Assembly (NCBI RefSeq): GCF_002000085.1
Contig: NZ_MUZU01000001.1
Location: 558,001 to 622,000, forward strand
DNA: 64,000 nt
Direction: 5' to 3'
Origin: Pseudocolwellia agarivorans
Lineage (GTDB): Bacteria > Pseudomonadota > Gammaproteobacteria > Enterobacterales > Alteromonadaceae
Positions 39,043 through 48,895 of the stretch are shown piece by piece (within the stretch, counting starts at the first letter, position 1; the number at the start of each line of letters is the position of its first letter). Position numbers and translations under genes: made by a program. A model generated the notes under the pieces. It was not told the origin of the DNA, made no database searches, and saw nothing but the letters and a program-made list of their open reading frames with translations.

Positions 39043-39597
39043 ATGATTAATTTTGAAAACCAACTCCTTATTGCGATGCCAGCATTAAACGACTCTTATT
39101 TTAATAGAAGCGTTATTTATGTATGCGAACACAATGATGAAGGCGCGATGGGGCTAATTATCAACTTGCCAATAAATATGACCTTAAACGAACTACTGGA
39201 ACATATTGAGGCAGATGTTGGATCAAACCCTGTAATGAATCAAAAAGTACTCACAGGCGGCCCAGTATCGACACAACGAGGCTTTGTATTACATAGCCCA
39301 CAAAAGGGCTGGCAAAGCTCTTTAGCGCTAAGTAGCGACGTTATGATCACCACCTCTAAAGATATACTTATGGCTTTAGGGACTGAAAGCGCACCAGAAA
39401 AGTTTTTAGTCACTTTAGGTTATGCTGGCTGGAGCCCAGGGCAATTAGAAGAAGAAATAAAAGAAAACTCTTGGCTAACCATAGATGCCGATAACGATAT
39501 TTTATTTAATACTCCCATTGAACAACGCTGGAAAAAAGCTACTGAAAAACTTGGTATAGATATCGCTCACCTTTCAAACGATGTAGGTCACGCATAA
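39043..39597 (+). CDS. yqgE: UPF0301/AlgH family protein YqgE
   Basis: 184 aa. Family hallmarks are NQLLIAMPALNDSYFNRSVIY, NEGAMGLIIN-like HNDEGAMGLIINLP, GGPVSTQRGFVLH and GYAGWSPGQLE. Function is not well known. It always lies between gshB and ruvX in this group. Confidence 0.95.
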   Translation: MINFENQLLIAMPALNDSYFNRSVIYVCEHNDEGAMGLIINLPINMTLNELLEHIEADVGSNPVMNQKVLTGGPVSTQRGFVLHSPQKGWQSSLALSSDVMITTSKDILMALGTESAPEKFLVTLGYAGWSPGQLEEEIKENSWLTIDADNDILFNTPIEQRWKKATEKLGIDIAHLSNDVGHA

Positions 39598-39651
39598 AAA
39601 ATTGCGATAGCCTCCTTCACAAAATAACATACCCTTTGGAAATGAACATTT

Positions 39652-40092
39652 ATGGCAAAGAACAACCCTATTGGTCAACGCACAGTTATTGGTTTTGACT
39701 TCGGCAAAAAATATATCGGTGTTGCTGTAGGACAAGAAATAACAGGAAGTGCAAGCCCACTAGGCAGTGTAAAAGCCAACGATGGTATTCCTAATTGGGA
39801 TAACATTAATCAATATTTAAAAGAATGGCAGCCTGATTACATTGTAGTTGGCTTACCGCTAAATATGGATGGATCAGAGCAACAACTTACCCTTGATGCT
39901 AAAAAGTTTGGTAGACGAATGTTTGGAAAGTTTGGCATAACCGTTGAATATCAAGACGAACGTTTAACCACAGCAGATGCTAAAGAGCAGCTTTTTGCTC
40001 GAGGTGGCTATAAAAACCTTAAGAAAGATAATATCGATGCAGAATCAGCTAAGCTTATTATCGAAAGCTATTTTGAATCTATGTATGGGTAA
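39652..40092 (+). CDS. ruvX: Holliday junction resolvase-like protein YqgF
   Basis: 146 aa. RNase H-like fold: [14 protein letters not shown] with catalytic Asp, [13 protein letters not shown], and [15 protein letters not shown]. YqgF acts in 16S rRNA 5'-end maturation and is an essential gene in many bacteria. It ends the rsmE cluster, 20 bp from convergent yafO. Confidence 0.96.
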   Translation: MAKNNPIGQRTVIGFDFGKKYIGVAVGQEITGSASPLGSVKANDGIPNWDNINQYLKEWQPDYIVVGLPLNMDGSEQQLTLDAKKFGRRMFGKFGITVEYQDERLTTADAKEQLFARGGYKNLKKDNIDAESAKLIIESYFESMYG

Positions 40093-40112
40093 TTCTATTA
40101 AAACATTTTTTG

Positions 40113-40511
40113 CTAATATAAATTTCTGAATTTTTCAGCCATCACACCAAGTTTATACATAATATCTCTTGATTTAGCTTGTTCATGCGCGTCAGGAGAT
40201 AAAATTGTCATCAATAAATAGCAATTATCATTCAATACACCTTGGCAATAAACAAGATGAATATCACTGGTTTGGTGAAATTGTATTTTCTTAATCGGGA
40301 GAGGCTTATTTTTACTACCCAAGTGAATATGCTGAATTTCTTCAGCTAAAACAATAGGTATAGTATTCGGGTGGTCGTAAAATACATCTCGACCAAAGTG
40401 CTTAGGTGCATTACCTGTAATTTTGTAGCGTTTAAAGTCATGAATTAATGCCTCCATCTCTTCATCATTCAATATTTGACGAATAATACTACTTTTAAAA
40501 ACACGTATCAC
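40113..40511 (-). CDS. yafO: YafO-family mRNA interferase toxin
   Basis: 132 aa, the E. coli length. Shared features are IRVFKSSIIR at the start, HFGRDVFYDHP, HIHLGSKNKPLP, DIHLVYCQG and late MYKLGVMAEKFR. YafO cleaves mRNA in a ribosome-dependent manner. It overlaps yafN by 4 bp. It is not linked to dinB here as in E. coli, so it was probably acquired separately. Confidence 0.93.
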   Translation of the reverse strand: MIRVFKSSIIRQILNDEEMEALIHDFKRYKITGNAPKHFGRDVFYDHPNTIPIVLAEEIQHIHLGSKNKPLPIKKIQFHQTSDIHLVYCQGVLNDNCYLLMTILSPDAHEQAKSRDIMYKLGVMAEKFRNLY

Positions 40512-40795
40512 TCAGCAAAGTCTCCTAGCTCAACCTCTGATGCTGCAAGTAAACTTGCGCTACCATGTTCAGCAATTTGTGTTAATCGCTCATGTGAAGG
40601 ACGAAAGCGTGAAGCCTTAGATTGTAACTCAATAAGCCCTACCATTTTTTCATATAGCTCAGCACTAATCATATAGCCCGCCGTTTTATTATTAGATAAA
40701 ACAGCGACGGGCTCATCTATAAAATAGTCGCAAGGTTTTTTTCTTAATTCCGTTACAGAAACTGTTTTTTCAGCCAATATAGATTGAATCGCCAT
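40508..40795 (-). CDS. yafN: YafN-family antitoxin (Phd/YefM type)
   Basis: 95 aa. It has ILAEKTVSVTELRKKP, YFIDEPVAVLSNNKTAGYMIS and SRFRPSHERL, close to E. coli YafN. The N-terminal Phd-type domain dimerises and binds the operator; the C-terminus binds the toxin. A 16-bp palindrome lies 27 bp upstream. Confidence 0.93.
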   Translation of the reverse strand: MAIQSILAEKTVSVTELRKKPCDYFIDEPVAVLSNNKTAGYMISAELYEKMVGLIELQSKASRFRPSHERLTQIAEHGSASLLAASEVELGDFAE

Positions 40796-40821
40796 AAAGC
40801 ACCTTTAAATATATTAATTAC

Positions 40822-40837
40822 GTACTTAATTAAGTAC
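40822..40837. promoter_or_regulatory. likely YafN operator
   Basis: Perfect 16-bp palindrome GTACTTAATTAAGTAC upstream of yafN, with a related half-site (GTACGCTTAATTAC) at about 40848-40861. Suits autoregulation by the antitoxin complex. Confidence 0.6.
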
Positions 40838-40989
40838 ACAATCAATTGTACGCTTAATTACTTTAAAATCAAATTCTGTAGATATTCATAAGCAGCATTA
40901 TCAATGCTTAGAGCTTTTCGGCTATAACATTAGACTGTGTAAATCTTTTAATGGGGATAATAAATAAGGTAAGCATCGAGGTTTAAATG

Positions 40990-41053
40990 AAAAATCCGAA
41001 ACTGAAACTAATTAACCCAAGTTGAGGTTAATCAAAATAATATAGCTTCGGAT
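40990..41053 (-). terminator. nested hairpins after pilU
   Basis: Outer stem ATCCGAA (40994-41000) with TTCGGAT (41047-41053) encloses an inner perfect stem ATTAACC / GGTTAAT. On the minus strand the outer stem is followed by five Ts. Probably ends the pilT-pilU transcript. Confidence 0.6.
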
Positions 41054-41071
41054 CTTTAGAACACAATCTAC

Positions 41072-42202
41072 CTAAAAATCATCTTCAGGCTCTAATCCTG
41101 CTAAAGTTACGCCAGCAAGTGCACCTGACCCTCCTTGATCATTACTGCGTAATTTGATCATTAAGCGTAAATCATTTGGTGAATCGGCATGATGCAATGC
41201 ATCAGCATAGTTAATTTGTCCCGCTTGGTATAAATCAAATAATGCTTGGTCGAAAGTCTGCATACCTAATTCTTTAGACTTTTGCATTACCTCTTTAATA
41301 CCGCCTATGTCACCTTTTTTAATCAGTTCAGCAATAAATGGCGAGTTTAATAATATTTCAATTGCCGCTACACGCCCATTACCATCGGTAGTAGGAATAA
41401 GCTGTTGTGCAATAATACCACGCAAGTTTAAGGCTAAATCAAAGAGTAATTTGCCATGTTGATCAGCAGGTACTAAATGCATAATACGGTCAATCGCTTG
41501 GTTAGCGTTGTTAGCATGCAGAGTCGCAATACATAAATGCCCTGTTTCAGCAAAACTTAACGCATGTTCCATGGTTTCTCGGTTACGAATTTCACCAATC
41601 AAAATAACGTCAGGTGCTTGTCGTAATGAGCTTTTAAGCGCAGCATCAAAGCTTTCAGTATCAAGCCCTACTTCACGCTGAGTTACCATACATTTTTGGT
41701 GTTCGTGAACAAATTCCACCGGATCTTCTATCGTTAAAATATGACCGTGAGAGTTTTTGTTACGATAGCCAATTAACGCCGCCATTGAAGTTGATTTACC
41801 TGTACCTGTACCACCAACAAATAGCACCAAGCCACGTTTAGACATAACCACATCTTTTAAAACAGACGGTAAACCTAAATCATCAGCTTCTGGTATATCA
41901 GTTACAATTCTACGTACAACCATACCTGCCATGTCACGCTGCCAAAATGCTGATACACGGAAACGACCAATGCTGTCGATAGAAATAGCAAAGTTACACT
42001 CTTTCTCTTCTTCAAATATGCGTTTGTTTTTATCTGTCATAGCATCGTGAACTAAGCCTAACGATTCAGCCGCCGTTAATACATGCTCATCAATAGGAAC
42101 TAACTCACCATTAATTTTTGCACTAACAGGTAATTTAGCGGTAACAAACATATCAGACGCATCTGAAGCGACCATTTTTGATAATAATTGATTAAAATTC
42201 AT
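41072..42202 (-). CDS. pilU: type IV pilus retraction accessory ATPase PilU
   Basis: 376 aa secretion-type ATPase. Walker A is GGTGTGKST at 130-138; the Asp/His boxes and Walker B follow in ILTIEDPVEFVHEH and DVILIGEIRN. The longer Gly/Ser C-terminal tail separates it from PilT. PilU works with PilT on pilus retraction. It lies 38 bp after pilT. Confidence 0.96.
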   Translation of the reverse strand: MNFNQLLSKMVASDASDMFVTAKLPVSAKINGELVPIDEHVLTAAESLGLVHDAMTDKNKRIFEEEKECNFAISIDSIGRFRVSAFWQRDMAGMVVRRIVTDIPEADDLGLPSVLKDVVMSKRGLVLFVGGTGTGKSTSMAALIGYRNKNSHGHILTIEDPVEFVHEHQKCMVTQREVGLDTESFDAALKSSLRQAPDVILIGEIRNRETMEHALSFAETGHLCIATLHANNANQAIDRIMHLVPADQHGKLLFDLALNLRGIIAQQLIPTTDGNGRVAAIEILLNSPFIAELIKKGDIGGIKEVMQKSKELGMQTFDQALFDLYQAGQINYADALHHADSPNDLRLMIKLRSNDQGGSGALAGVTLAGLEPEDDF

Positions 42203-42240
42203 TTAAACGCCCTAGTTCATTCGTTTAGTGATCACTCAGA

Positions 42241-43287
42241 TTAATAACCTTGTGAAAATTGATTTTTGTCTGCCGCTTTTTCTCTTGCTGCTTCACGTGT
42301 AATTAATCCACGGCTCACTAAGTTTTGTAAACATTGATCCATGGTTTGCATACCGTGCGACATACCCGTTTGAATTGCTGAATACATTTGCGCAATTTTA
42401 TCTTCACGGATCAAGTTACGAATAGCAGGAACACCAATCATAATTTCATGAGCAGCCACTCGGCCACCGCCTACTTTTTTGATAAGAGTTTGTGAAATAA
42501 CAGCGCGTAAAGATTCAGATAACATTGAACGCACCATAGATTTTTCTTCACCTGGAAATACATCAATAATACGGTCAATGGTTTTAGGTGCAGACGTTGT
42601 ATGCAAGGTACCGAAAACTAAATGACCTGTTTCTGCTGCGGTCATGGCTAATCGAATGGTTTCTAAATCACGCATCTCACCAACAAGAATAACATCTGGA
42701 TCTTCACGAAGTGCTGAACGAAGTGCAGCTTCAAAGCTTAAGGTATCGCGATGAACTTCACGTTGGTTAATCAAACACATTTTGTTTTCGTGTACGAATT
42801 CTATTGGATCTTCAATGGTAAGAATATGATCATGTTTGCTACCATTAATGTAGTCAACCATTGCCGCTAGCGTAGTAGACTTACCCGAACCAGTTGGCCC
42901 TGTAACTAATACTAAGCCACGAGGCGTATCAGCAATATCTCGGAAAATATCAGGACAACCTAAATCATCTAAAGAAAGAATTTTACTTGGAATGGTACGA
43001 AATACAGCGGCAGGCCCACGGTTTTGGTTAAAAGCATTTACCCTGAAACGTGCTAAATTTGGAACTTCGAATGAAAAATCGACTTCTAGTTTTTCTTCGT
43101 AGTCTTTGCGTTGTTTGTCGTTCATAATATCATAAACTAACGCGTTAACGTCTGCGGCATCAAAGGCCGGTATATTTAGCTTTCTTACATCACCGTCAAC
43201 ACGAATTGAAGGTGGCGTACCCGTTGATAAATGTAAATCTGATGCATTATTTTCAACACTAAATGCAAGTAATTCGGTAATATCCAT
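42241..43287 (-). CDS. pilT: type IV pilus retraction ATPase PilT
   Basis: 348 aa hexameric ATPase. Walker A is GPTGSGKST (130-138), with ILTIEDPIEFVHEN, DVILVGEMRD and the C-terminal AIRNLIREDKIAQM motif needed for retraction. It depolymerises pili for twitching and DNA uptake. Divergent from yggS, with a 71-bp gap holding both promoters. Confidence 0.98.
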   Translation of the reverse strand: MDITELLAFSVENNASDLHLSTGTPPSIRVDGDVRKLNIPAFDAADVNALVYDIMNDKQRKDYEEKLEVDFSFEVPNLARFRVNAFNQNRGPAAVFRTIPSKILSLDDLGCPDIFRDIADTPRGLVLVTGPTGSGKSTTLAAMVDYINGSKHDHILTIEDPIEFVHENKMCLINQREVHRDTLSFEAALRSALREDPDVILVGEMRDLETIRLAMTAAETGHLVFGTLHTTSAPKTIDRIIDVFPGEEKSMVRSMLSESLRAVISQTLIKKVGGGRVAAHEIMIGVPAIRNLIREDKIAQMYSAIQTGMSHGMQTMDQCLQNLVSRGLITREAAREKAADKNQFSQGY

Positions 43288-43358
43288 ACAGACCTCTTAG
43301 CTATAAATAATTCGAAGCGTTGCTCGAATAATTAAATTAAATATTTGAAACAATTTAT

Positions 43359-44036
43359 ATGACACTCATTAAAGATAATATCGCTGCAATTGAAGCGCAA
43401 ATTTCTCAAGCATGTAAACTATCAAACCGTAAGTCTCACGAAGTGACTTTACTTGCTGTAAGCAAAACTAAACCTAATGAACTCATTGAACAGGCTTATG
43501 AAGCAGGTCAACGAGATTTTGGTGAAAGCTATGTACAAGAATCCGTAGAAAAAATAGCACAGCTCTCACATTTATCTGATATTTGTTGGCACTTTATAGG
43601 CCCTATTCAATCGAATAAAACCCGACAAATTGCCGAAAATTTCTCATGGGTTCATGGGGTCGACCGTATCAAAATAGCCAGCCGACTGAACGACCAGAGA
43701 AGTCATCAAGATACCCCACTAAACGTTTGTTTACAAATCAATATTAGTAATGAAAACAGTAAGTCGGGAGTATTAACAAACGATTTACCAGAGTTAGCTC
43801 AATTTGTTAACAATTGCGATAATTTAACCTTACGAGGCCTTATGGCAATACCTGAAAAAAATGCTTCAAGCGAAACGTTTGATGAAATGCAGCGACTTTT
43901 TTTAAACCTACAACAAACCTATCCTCAAATAGATACCTTATCAATGGGAATGTCTGATGATATGCAGCAAGCGATAATGTCTGGTTCAACCATGGTGCGC
44001 GTAGGTACAGCAATATTTGGTGCTAGAGATAAATAA
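43359..44036 (+). CDS. yggS: PLP homeostasis protein YggS
   Basis: 225 aa. TIM-barrel of the alanine-racemase fold with PLP lysine in LLAVSKTKP, and HFIGPIQSNKTR, LRGLMAIPE, LSMGMSDDMQQAI. It is a carrier of pyridoxal phosphate, not an enzyme. Leads yggS-proC-yggT. Confidence 0.97.
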   Translation: MTLIKDNIAAIEAQISQACKLSNRKSHEVTLLAVSKTKPNELIEQAYEAGQRDFGESYVQESVEKIAQLSHLSDICWHFIGPIQSNKTRQIAENFSWVHGVDRIKIASRLNDQRSHQDTPLNVCLQINISNENSKSGVLTNDLPELAQFVNNCDNLTLRGLMAIPEKNASSETFDEMQRLFLNLQQTYPQIDTLSMGMSDDMQQAIMSGSTMVRVGTAIFGARDK

Positions 44037-44098
44037 CCTCAGTTCAGGTTAACTATCTTAGCAGCCTTAACAATTTAAAATTAATAACAGGAACAGTA

Positions 44099-44911
44099 AT
44101 GACAAAAATAGCATTTATTGGTGCAGGCAATATGAATGGTGCCATCATTGGCGGTTTAGTAAAAAACGGCATCAACCCTAAAAACATTATGGTCACCAAT
44201 CCTTCACCAGCAAAACGTGAAGCGCTTTCCAAGCAGTACAATATTTTAAATACCGCTGATAACCTTGAAGCCGTCGCTTTTGCCGACACGATTATTTTGG
44301 GTGTAAAACCTCACCTTATTGTTGAAGTATGTAAAAACATTGCAGATAACGCGAATATTGAAAATAAATGCTTTGTTTCAGTTGCCGCAGGGTGTTTACT
44401 TAAAAATATTCAACAAGCTTTACAGGCAAACACAGCGATTGTGCGCACTATGCCAAATACACCAGCTCAAGTTGGTTTAGGCATGACAGGTATATTCGCC
44501 AATGAATTTGTAACTACCGAACAAAAAGCGAATGTTGAAAGTATTATTGCTTGTACGGGTCAATACATTTGGCTTGAAAACGAAGCAGGTATAGACAAAG
44601 TTACCGCAGTTTCAGGTTCAGGCCCTGCTTATTTTTTCTTATTTATGGAAGCCATGGAAGAACAAGCGAAAGCACTAGGTTTTTCAGCAAAAGAAAGTAG
44701 ACTACTTGTACAACAAACCGCTATAGGCGCTGCAAGCATGGTAGTTAATAACCCTGAGGTTGAAATTGGCCAGCTTCGCACCAATGTTACCTCTAAAGGT
44801 GGTACTACGCAGGCAGCACTTCTACAATTTACTGAAGGTAAATTACCAGAACTTGTAGCAACAGCGATGAACGCCGCAATAACCAGAGCTCAAGAGCTTG
44901 CTAACTCATAA
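44099..44911 (+). CDS. proC: pyrroline-5-carboxylate reductase
   Basis: 270 aa. NADPH-binding GAGNMNGAIIGGL at the N-terminus, ILGVKPHLI, RTMPNTPAQVGLGMTG, and the C-terminal catalytic region AVSGSGPAYFF. Last step of proline synthesis. 62 bp after yggS. Confidence 0.97.
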   Translation: MTKIAFIGAGNMNGAIIGGLVKNGINPKNIMVTNPSPAKREALSKQYNILNTADNLEAVAFADTIILGVKPHLIVEVCKNIADNANIENKCFVSVAAGCLLKNIQQALQANTAIVRTMPNTPAQVGLGMTGIFANEFVTTEQKANVESIIACTGQYIWLENEAGIDKVTAVSGSGPAYFFLFMEAMEEQAKALGFSAKESRLLVQQTAIGAASMVVNNPEVEIGQLRTNVTSKGGTTQAALLQFTEGKLPELVATAMNAAITRAQELANS

Positions 44912-44949
44912 CCATCAATTTATTTAAATGACTTTTACCGGAGAAATAA

Positions 44950-45498
44950 ATGCAAGCAATTAACTTTTTACTCGACTTTGCATTCGACACAATACTCATG
45001 ATTTTAATCGTACGTGTTTGGTTACAACTTGTACGTGCCGACTTTTACAATCCACTTAGCCAATTTGTAGTAAAAGTAAGTAACCCATTAGTTATCCCTT
45101 TTCGTAAAATTATACCAGGATTTGGTGGTGTAGACGTTGCGACAATCGTATTGGCTTTTATCGTAGCGTCATTAAAATTTGTTTTAATTCCTTTAATAAA
45201 TGGCGCAGGTATAAATATTGTATCCGCGTTAATTTTAGGTGCGTTATATTTAATAAAACAAACAGGCGTTTTATTGTTTATCATCATGTTAATTATGGCG
45301 TTAATGAGTTGGGTGGTACAAGGTTATAATCCAACACAAGTTATCTTCCAGCAACTTACAGATCCGGTATTACGCCCTATTCGTAACATAGTACCGGTTA
45401 TCGGCGGCTTAGATTTATCAATATTAGCTGCATTTTTATTATTGAATGTTATTAATATATTACTATCAGGTTGGATCCCATACTGGGCAATGCTTTAA
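44950..45498 (+). CDS. yggT: YggT family membrane protein
   Basis: 182 aa with four or five membrane helices in two YGGT repeats. Each repeat contains the pattern NPL-x-x-F or DPVLRPIRNIVP after a helix: SNPLVIPFRKIIPGFGGVD and TDPVLRPIRNIVPVIGGLD. Linked in E. coli to osmotic stress and in other species to division or membrane organisation. 38 bp after proC. Confidence 0.94.
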   Translation: MQAINFLLDFAFDTILMILIVRVWLQLVRADFYNPLSQFVVKVSNPLVIPFRKIIPGFGGVDVATIVLAFIVASLKFVLIPLINGAGINIVSALILGALYLIKQTGVLLFIIMLIMALMSWVVQGYNPTQVIFQQLTDPVLRPIRNIVPVIGGLDLSILAAFLLLNVINILLSGWIPYWAML

Positions 45499-45570
45499 CT
45501 TTTATTAACAAAAGTAGACTGGCGATATAAAGGTTAAATATAATTTAACCTTCTGCTTTAGGAATCACTC

Positions 45571-46008
45571 ATGAAAAAATTTATCAAAAGATTAACCTTA
45601 TTAATCATCACCTCAGTATTTATGCTTAACGCACATGCTGAGAACATGAAGAAATTAGAACATTTAGACGTACATTACATGGCTTTTGGTGCCACGTTTT
45701 TAACACCTAAAATAGCTAAAGCTTATGGTATTGAACGTAGTCGATACAATGGTGTAATCAATATATCTGTTCTCGATAACAGTAAAGAAGGTAAACCCGC
45801 TAAACATGTGGTTATTACAGCTAAAGCTCGAAATGATCTAGGCCAAATTAAAACTTTAGAGTTTGAAGAAGTTACCGAAGGCGATGCTATTTACTATTTA
45901 GCTCAAGTCACTTATTCAGATGAAGAAACCTACTACTTTGATGTTACGATAAATGACGGCACAGGTAATAAGTCGTTCAAGTTTAAACAAAAATTTTATG
46001 TAGATTAA
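45571..46008 (+). CDS. DUF4426 periplasmic protein
   Basis: 145 aa. Signal peptide 1-23 ending AHA, then HYMAFGATFLTPKIAKAYG and SRYNGVINISVLD, the typical opening of DUF4426 proteins. These commonly follow yggT in gammaproteobacteria (from memory). Function is unknown. A shared terminator follows. Confidence 0.85.
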   Translation: MKKFIKRLTLLIITSVFMLNAHAENMKKLEHLDVHYMAFGATFLTPKIAKAYGIERSRYNGVINISVLDNSKEGKPAKHVVITAKARNDLGQIKTLEFEEVTEGDAIYYLAQVTYSDEETYYFDVTINDGTGNKSFKFKQKFYVD

Positions 46009-46024
46009 AGGCAGATATCACAAT

Positions 46025-46065
46025 AAAAAGGGAGAAGAGTATAATCTGTATATCTCTCCTTTTTA
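46025..46065. terminator. bidirectional terminator
   Basis: AAAAAGG(G)AGA pairs with TCTCCTTTTT, with one bulged G, between the convergent DUF4426 and EamA genes. T-tracts lie on both strands. Confidence 0.75.
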
Positions 46066-46087
46066 TTACATGTTTGAAAGTAGAATA

Positions 46088-46990
46088 TTAAATTCTCGCT
46101 TTTTTTAACCCTAACTTTACCGTTAGTTTCTCTCCAAACGCATTAATCACTAAACCAAATAACACCAAAGCACTCCCTACCCACTGTGTTGTAGAAATAG
46201 TTTCATTCAAAAAGAAAGCAGATGCGGTAATACCCACAATAGGTACACCTAAGGTTAAAGGCGCAACTTGTGCCGCTGGATATTGCCCAAGTAAATGGCT
46301 CCATAAGCTATAGCCAACAATTGATGCAGCAACAGCTAAATAAGCTAAAGACAAAAACGACACCCAATTAAAACCAATTAAGCTTTCAATAATTAAATCA
46401 GGCCCTTCAATAAAATAGCTTGATATAGCAAAAGGAATAACCGGTATCCAAGCAGACCATATCACTAAGTCTACTCCGGGTTTAAATCCTCGTTTATTGA
46501 TAACACGATTAACAATATTACCTAGCGCCCAGCAAGACGCGCCCATAATCGTTAACATAAAGCCGATACCTGTCATGGCAGTATCTTCACCCGTGCTAGC
46601 TATGGTGTATAAACCTAAACCAGCAACTAACATTGCTAATATTTGAGCTGACTTAACTTGCTCTTTTAATAACAACGCCGCAAAAATTAACGTAAATAAC
46701 GCTTGAGATTGCAACACTAAAGACGCTAATCCTGCGGGCATACCCAACGACATAGCACTAAACAAAAAGGCAAACTGACCAAAACTAATAACAAGCCCAT
46801 AAGCGGCCAGCCATTTAAGCGGAATATTAGGTTTTTTAACAAATAAAAAGCCAACAGAAAATACTAAAGCAAAACGTAAAGCGCCCATTAATAATGGCGG
46901 TAATCCGTCAAGCCCCCAAGCAATAACTACAAAGTTAATACCCCAAATAATAATAATGAGTAAACCTAATAGGGTGTCTTTAAATGACAT
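46088..46990 (-). CDS. EamA-family drug/metabolite transporter
   Basis: 300 aa, ten membrane helices in two EamA halves. The opening (LLGLLIIIIWGINFVVIAWG) and the second-half start (GIGFMLTIMGASCWALGNIVNR) are typical. The closest named relatives are YdcZ/EamA-type exporters of amino acids or metabolites. The substrate cannot be assigned. Single gene, divergent from rdgB. Confidence 0.9.
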   Translation of the reverse strand: MSFKDTLLGLLIIIIWGINFVVIAWGLDGLPPLLMGALRFALVFSVGFLFVKKPNIPLKWLAAYGLVISFGQFAFLFSAMSLGMPAGLASLVLQSQALFTLIFAALLLKEQVKSAQILAMLVAGLGLYTIASTGEDTAMTGIGFMLTIMGASCWALGNIVNRVINKRGFKPGVDLVIWSAWIPVIPFAISSYFIEGPDLIIESLIGFNWVSFLSLAYLAVAASIVGYSLWSHLLGQYPAAQVAPLTLGVPIVGITASAFFLNETISTTQWVGSALVLFGLVINAFGEKLTVKLGLKKARI

Positions 46991-47099
46991 GTCAGTCCTT
47001 ATGAAAAAATGAAAAGGTGGAGCTAATTCAATACATGGTTAGGATTATATTGTATGATCCATGCAACTAAAAAACACTACACAGTTCAAAGGTAAAAGC

Positions 47100-47705
47100 A
47101 TGTCTACAGTTGTTTTAGCAACAGGTAATCAAGGTAAAGTAAAAGAGCTCTCTAGCTTACTAGCACAACACACTATTGAGATAGTGCCTCAAAGTGATTT
47201 TAATGTACCTGAAGTACCTGAAACAGGTACAACATTTGTTGAAAACGCCATAATAAAAGCGCGTCATGCCGCAAAAATTACCGGTTTACCGGCTATTGCA
47301 GACGACTCTGGATTAGAAGTTGACGCATTAAATGGCGAACCCGGTGTATATTCAGCACGTTACGCAGGTGAAAATGCGACCGACAGCGACAACACCAACA
47401 AACTATTAAAAGCTTTATTAAACGTACCTACAGCTGAGCGCAGCGCACGTTTTCATTGTGTATTGGTATATATGGAACACGCTAACGATCCAACACCTAT
47501 TATTTGTCATGGTGTTTGGGAAGGCAGCATAATCACCGAAAAATTAGGTGAACAAGGTTTTGGTTATGATCCTATTTTTTGGCAAGAAGATCATAAAATG
47601 ACCTCGGCCCAGCTTCCGCGTGAATTAAAAAATCAATTAAGCCACCGTGGAAAAGCACTTGCTATATTAGTAAAAGAGCTAGCAGCAAAGCGCCAAGCCA
47701 AATAA
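47100..47705 (+). CDS. rdgB: XTP/dITP diphosphatase
   Basis: 201 aa from the ATG at 47100, which fits the family start ([11 protein letters not shown]); a longer frame begins 39 bp earlier. It contains [39 protein letters not shown] and GFGYDPIF. Removes non-canonical purine nucleotides. Leads rdgB-hemW-tadA. Confidence 0.97.
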   Translation: MSTVVLATGNQGKVKELSSLLAQHTIEIVPQSDFNVPEVPETGTTFVENAIIKARHAAKITGLPAIADDSGLEVDALNGEPGVYSARYAGENATDSDNTNKLLKALLNVPTAERSARFHCVLVYMEHANDPTPIICHGVWEGSIITEKLGEQGFGYDPIFWQEDHKMTSAQLPRELKNQLSHRGKALAILVKELAAKRQAK

Positions 47706-47740
47706 CTTAATCAATTTAATACCTATCAGGAAATTTCTCT

Positions 47741-48895
47741 GTGCTTAAAGCTCCACCGTTATCGTTATATATTCATATCCCATGGTGCGTACAAAAATGT
47801 CCGTACTGCGACTTCAATTCTCATGCACTAAAAAATGAAATTCCTGAAGCCGAATATGTAGAGCAACTCTTACAAGATTTAGACGCCGACATAAAACGTT
47901 TTAGCTTAAGCGACAGACCACTACACACCATATTTATTGGTGGTGGTACACCCAGCTTATTTTCAGCGCCAGCAATTAAATTAATGTTAGAGCAAGTGTT
48001 ATCAAGATTTACACACGACGCAAACATTGAAATAACCTTAGAAGCCAACCCCGGCACGGTAGAAGCCGACAAGTTTATTGGCTTTTTTAACGCAGGGGTT
48101 TCACGCTTATCTATAGGTGTGCAAAGTTTTGAGTCAGACAAGCTGATAAAACTGGGGAGAATACACGATAGCCAACAAGCTAAAAGTGCCGCAGAACTTG
48201 CTACAACTTGTGGCGTAAAAAGTTTTAATTTAGATCTAATGCACGGTTTACCTAATCAATCGTTAGACAACGCTTTAGACGACTTAAAAACCGCCATAGC
48301 CTTAAATCCTACTCATTTATCTTGGTATCAATTAACCATTGAACCTAATACGCCATTTCATTCAAAGCCCCCTACTTTACCGGCTGACGAAACCTTATGG
48401 GATATTCAAGACCAAGGCGTAAAACTGCTTGAAGATGCAGGTTACAAACAATACGAAATATCAGCGTACAGCAAACCAGAATACCAATGTAAACACAACC
48501 TTAACTATTGGCGATTTGGCGACTATTTAGGTATTGGCTGTGGCTCACACGGTAAAATTACTGATATCGAGCAGCAACAAATATTTCGCACCGTAAAAGT
48601 AAAGCATCCTAAAGGCTATTTAGATAAAGAGCGCGAACATTTAGACCACCTAAATCCGGTCGATAAAAGCGAACTACCTTTCGAATACATGATGAATGTA
48701 CTCAGATTGTGTGCAGAATTCAGCTTAGACGATTTTGAAGCTTATACCGGTTTAAACCGAAACACCGTATTACCTATACTGAACAATGCTCAGCAAAAAG
48801 GTTTAGTGCAAAGCCCAAATAAAGACAACACCACATGGCAAGTCACCTTACTTGGGCACCGTTATTTAAACGACCTACTTGAGATGTTTTTATGA
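47741..48895 (+). CDS. hemW: HemW, heme chaperone-like radical-SAM protein
   Basis: 384 aa, GTG start. Radical-SAM cysteines C16, C20, C23 in IPWCVQKCPYCDFNSH, then GGGTPSLF and SIGVQSF. An extra Cys region and H-N-x-x-Y-W motif (CKHNLNYWRFGDYLGIGCGSHG) mark the HemN/HemW group. Although often annotated as coproporphyrinogen oxidase, HemW lacks that activity. Overlaps tadA by 4 bp. Confidence 0.95.
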   Translation: MLKAPPLSLYIHIPWCVQKCPYCDFNSHALKNEIPEAEYVEQLLQDLDADIKRFSLSDRPLHTIFIGGGTPSLFSAPAIKLMLEQVLSRFTHDANIEITLEANPGTVEADKFIGFFNAGVSRLSIGVQSFESDKLIKLGRIHDSQQAKSAAELATTCGVKSFNLDLMHGLPNQSLDNALDDLKTAIALNPTHLSWYQLTIEPNTPFHSKPPTLPADETLWDIQDQGVKLLEDAGYKQYEISAYSKPEYQCKHNLNYWRFGDYLGIGCGSHGKITDIEQQQIFRTVKVKHPKGYLDKEREHLDHLNPVDKSELPFEYMMNVLRLCAEFSLDDFEAYTGLNRNTVLPILNNAQQKGLVQSPNKDNTTWQVTLLGHRYLNDLLEMFL

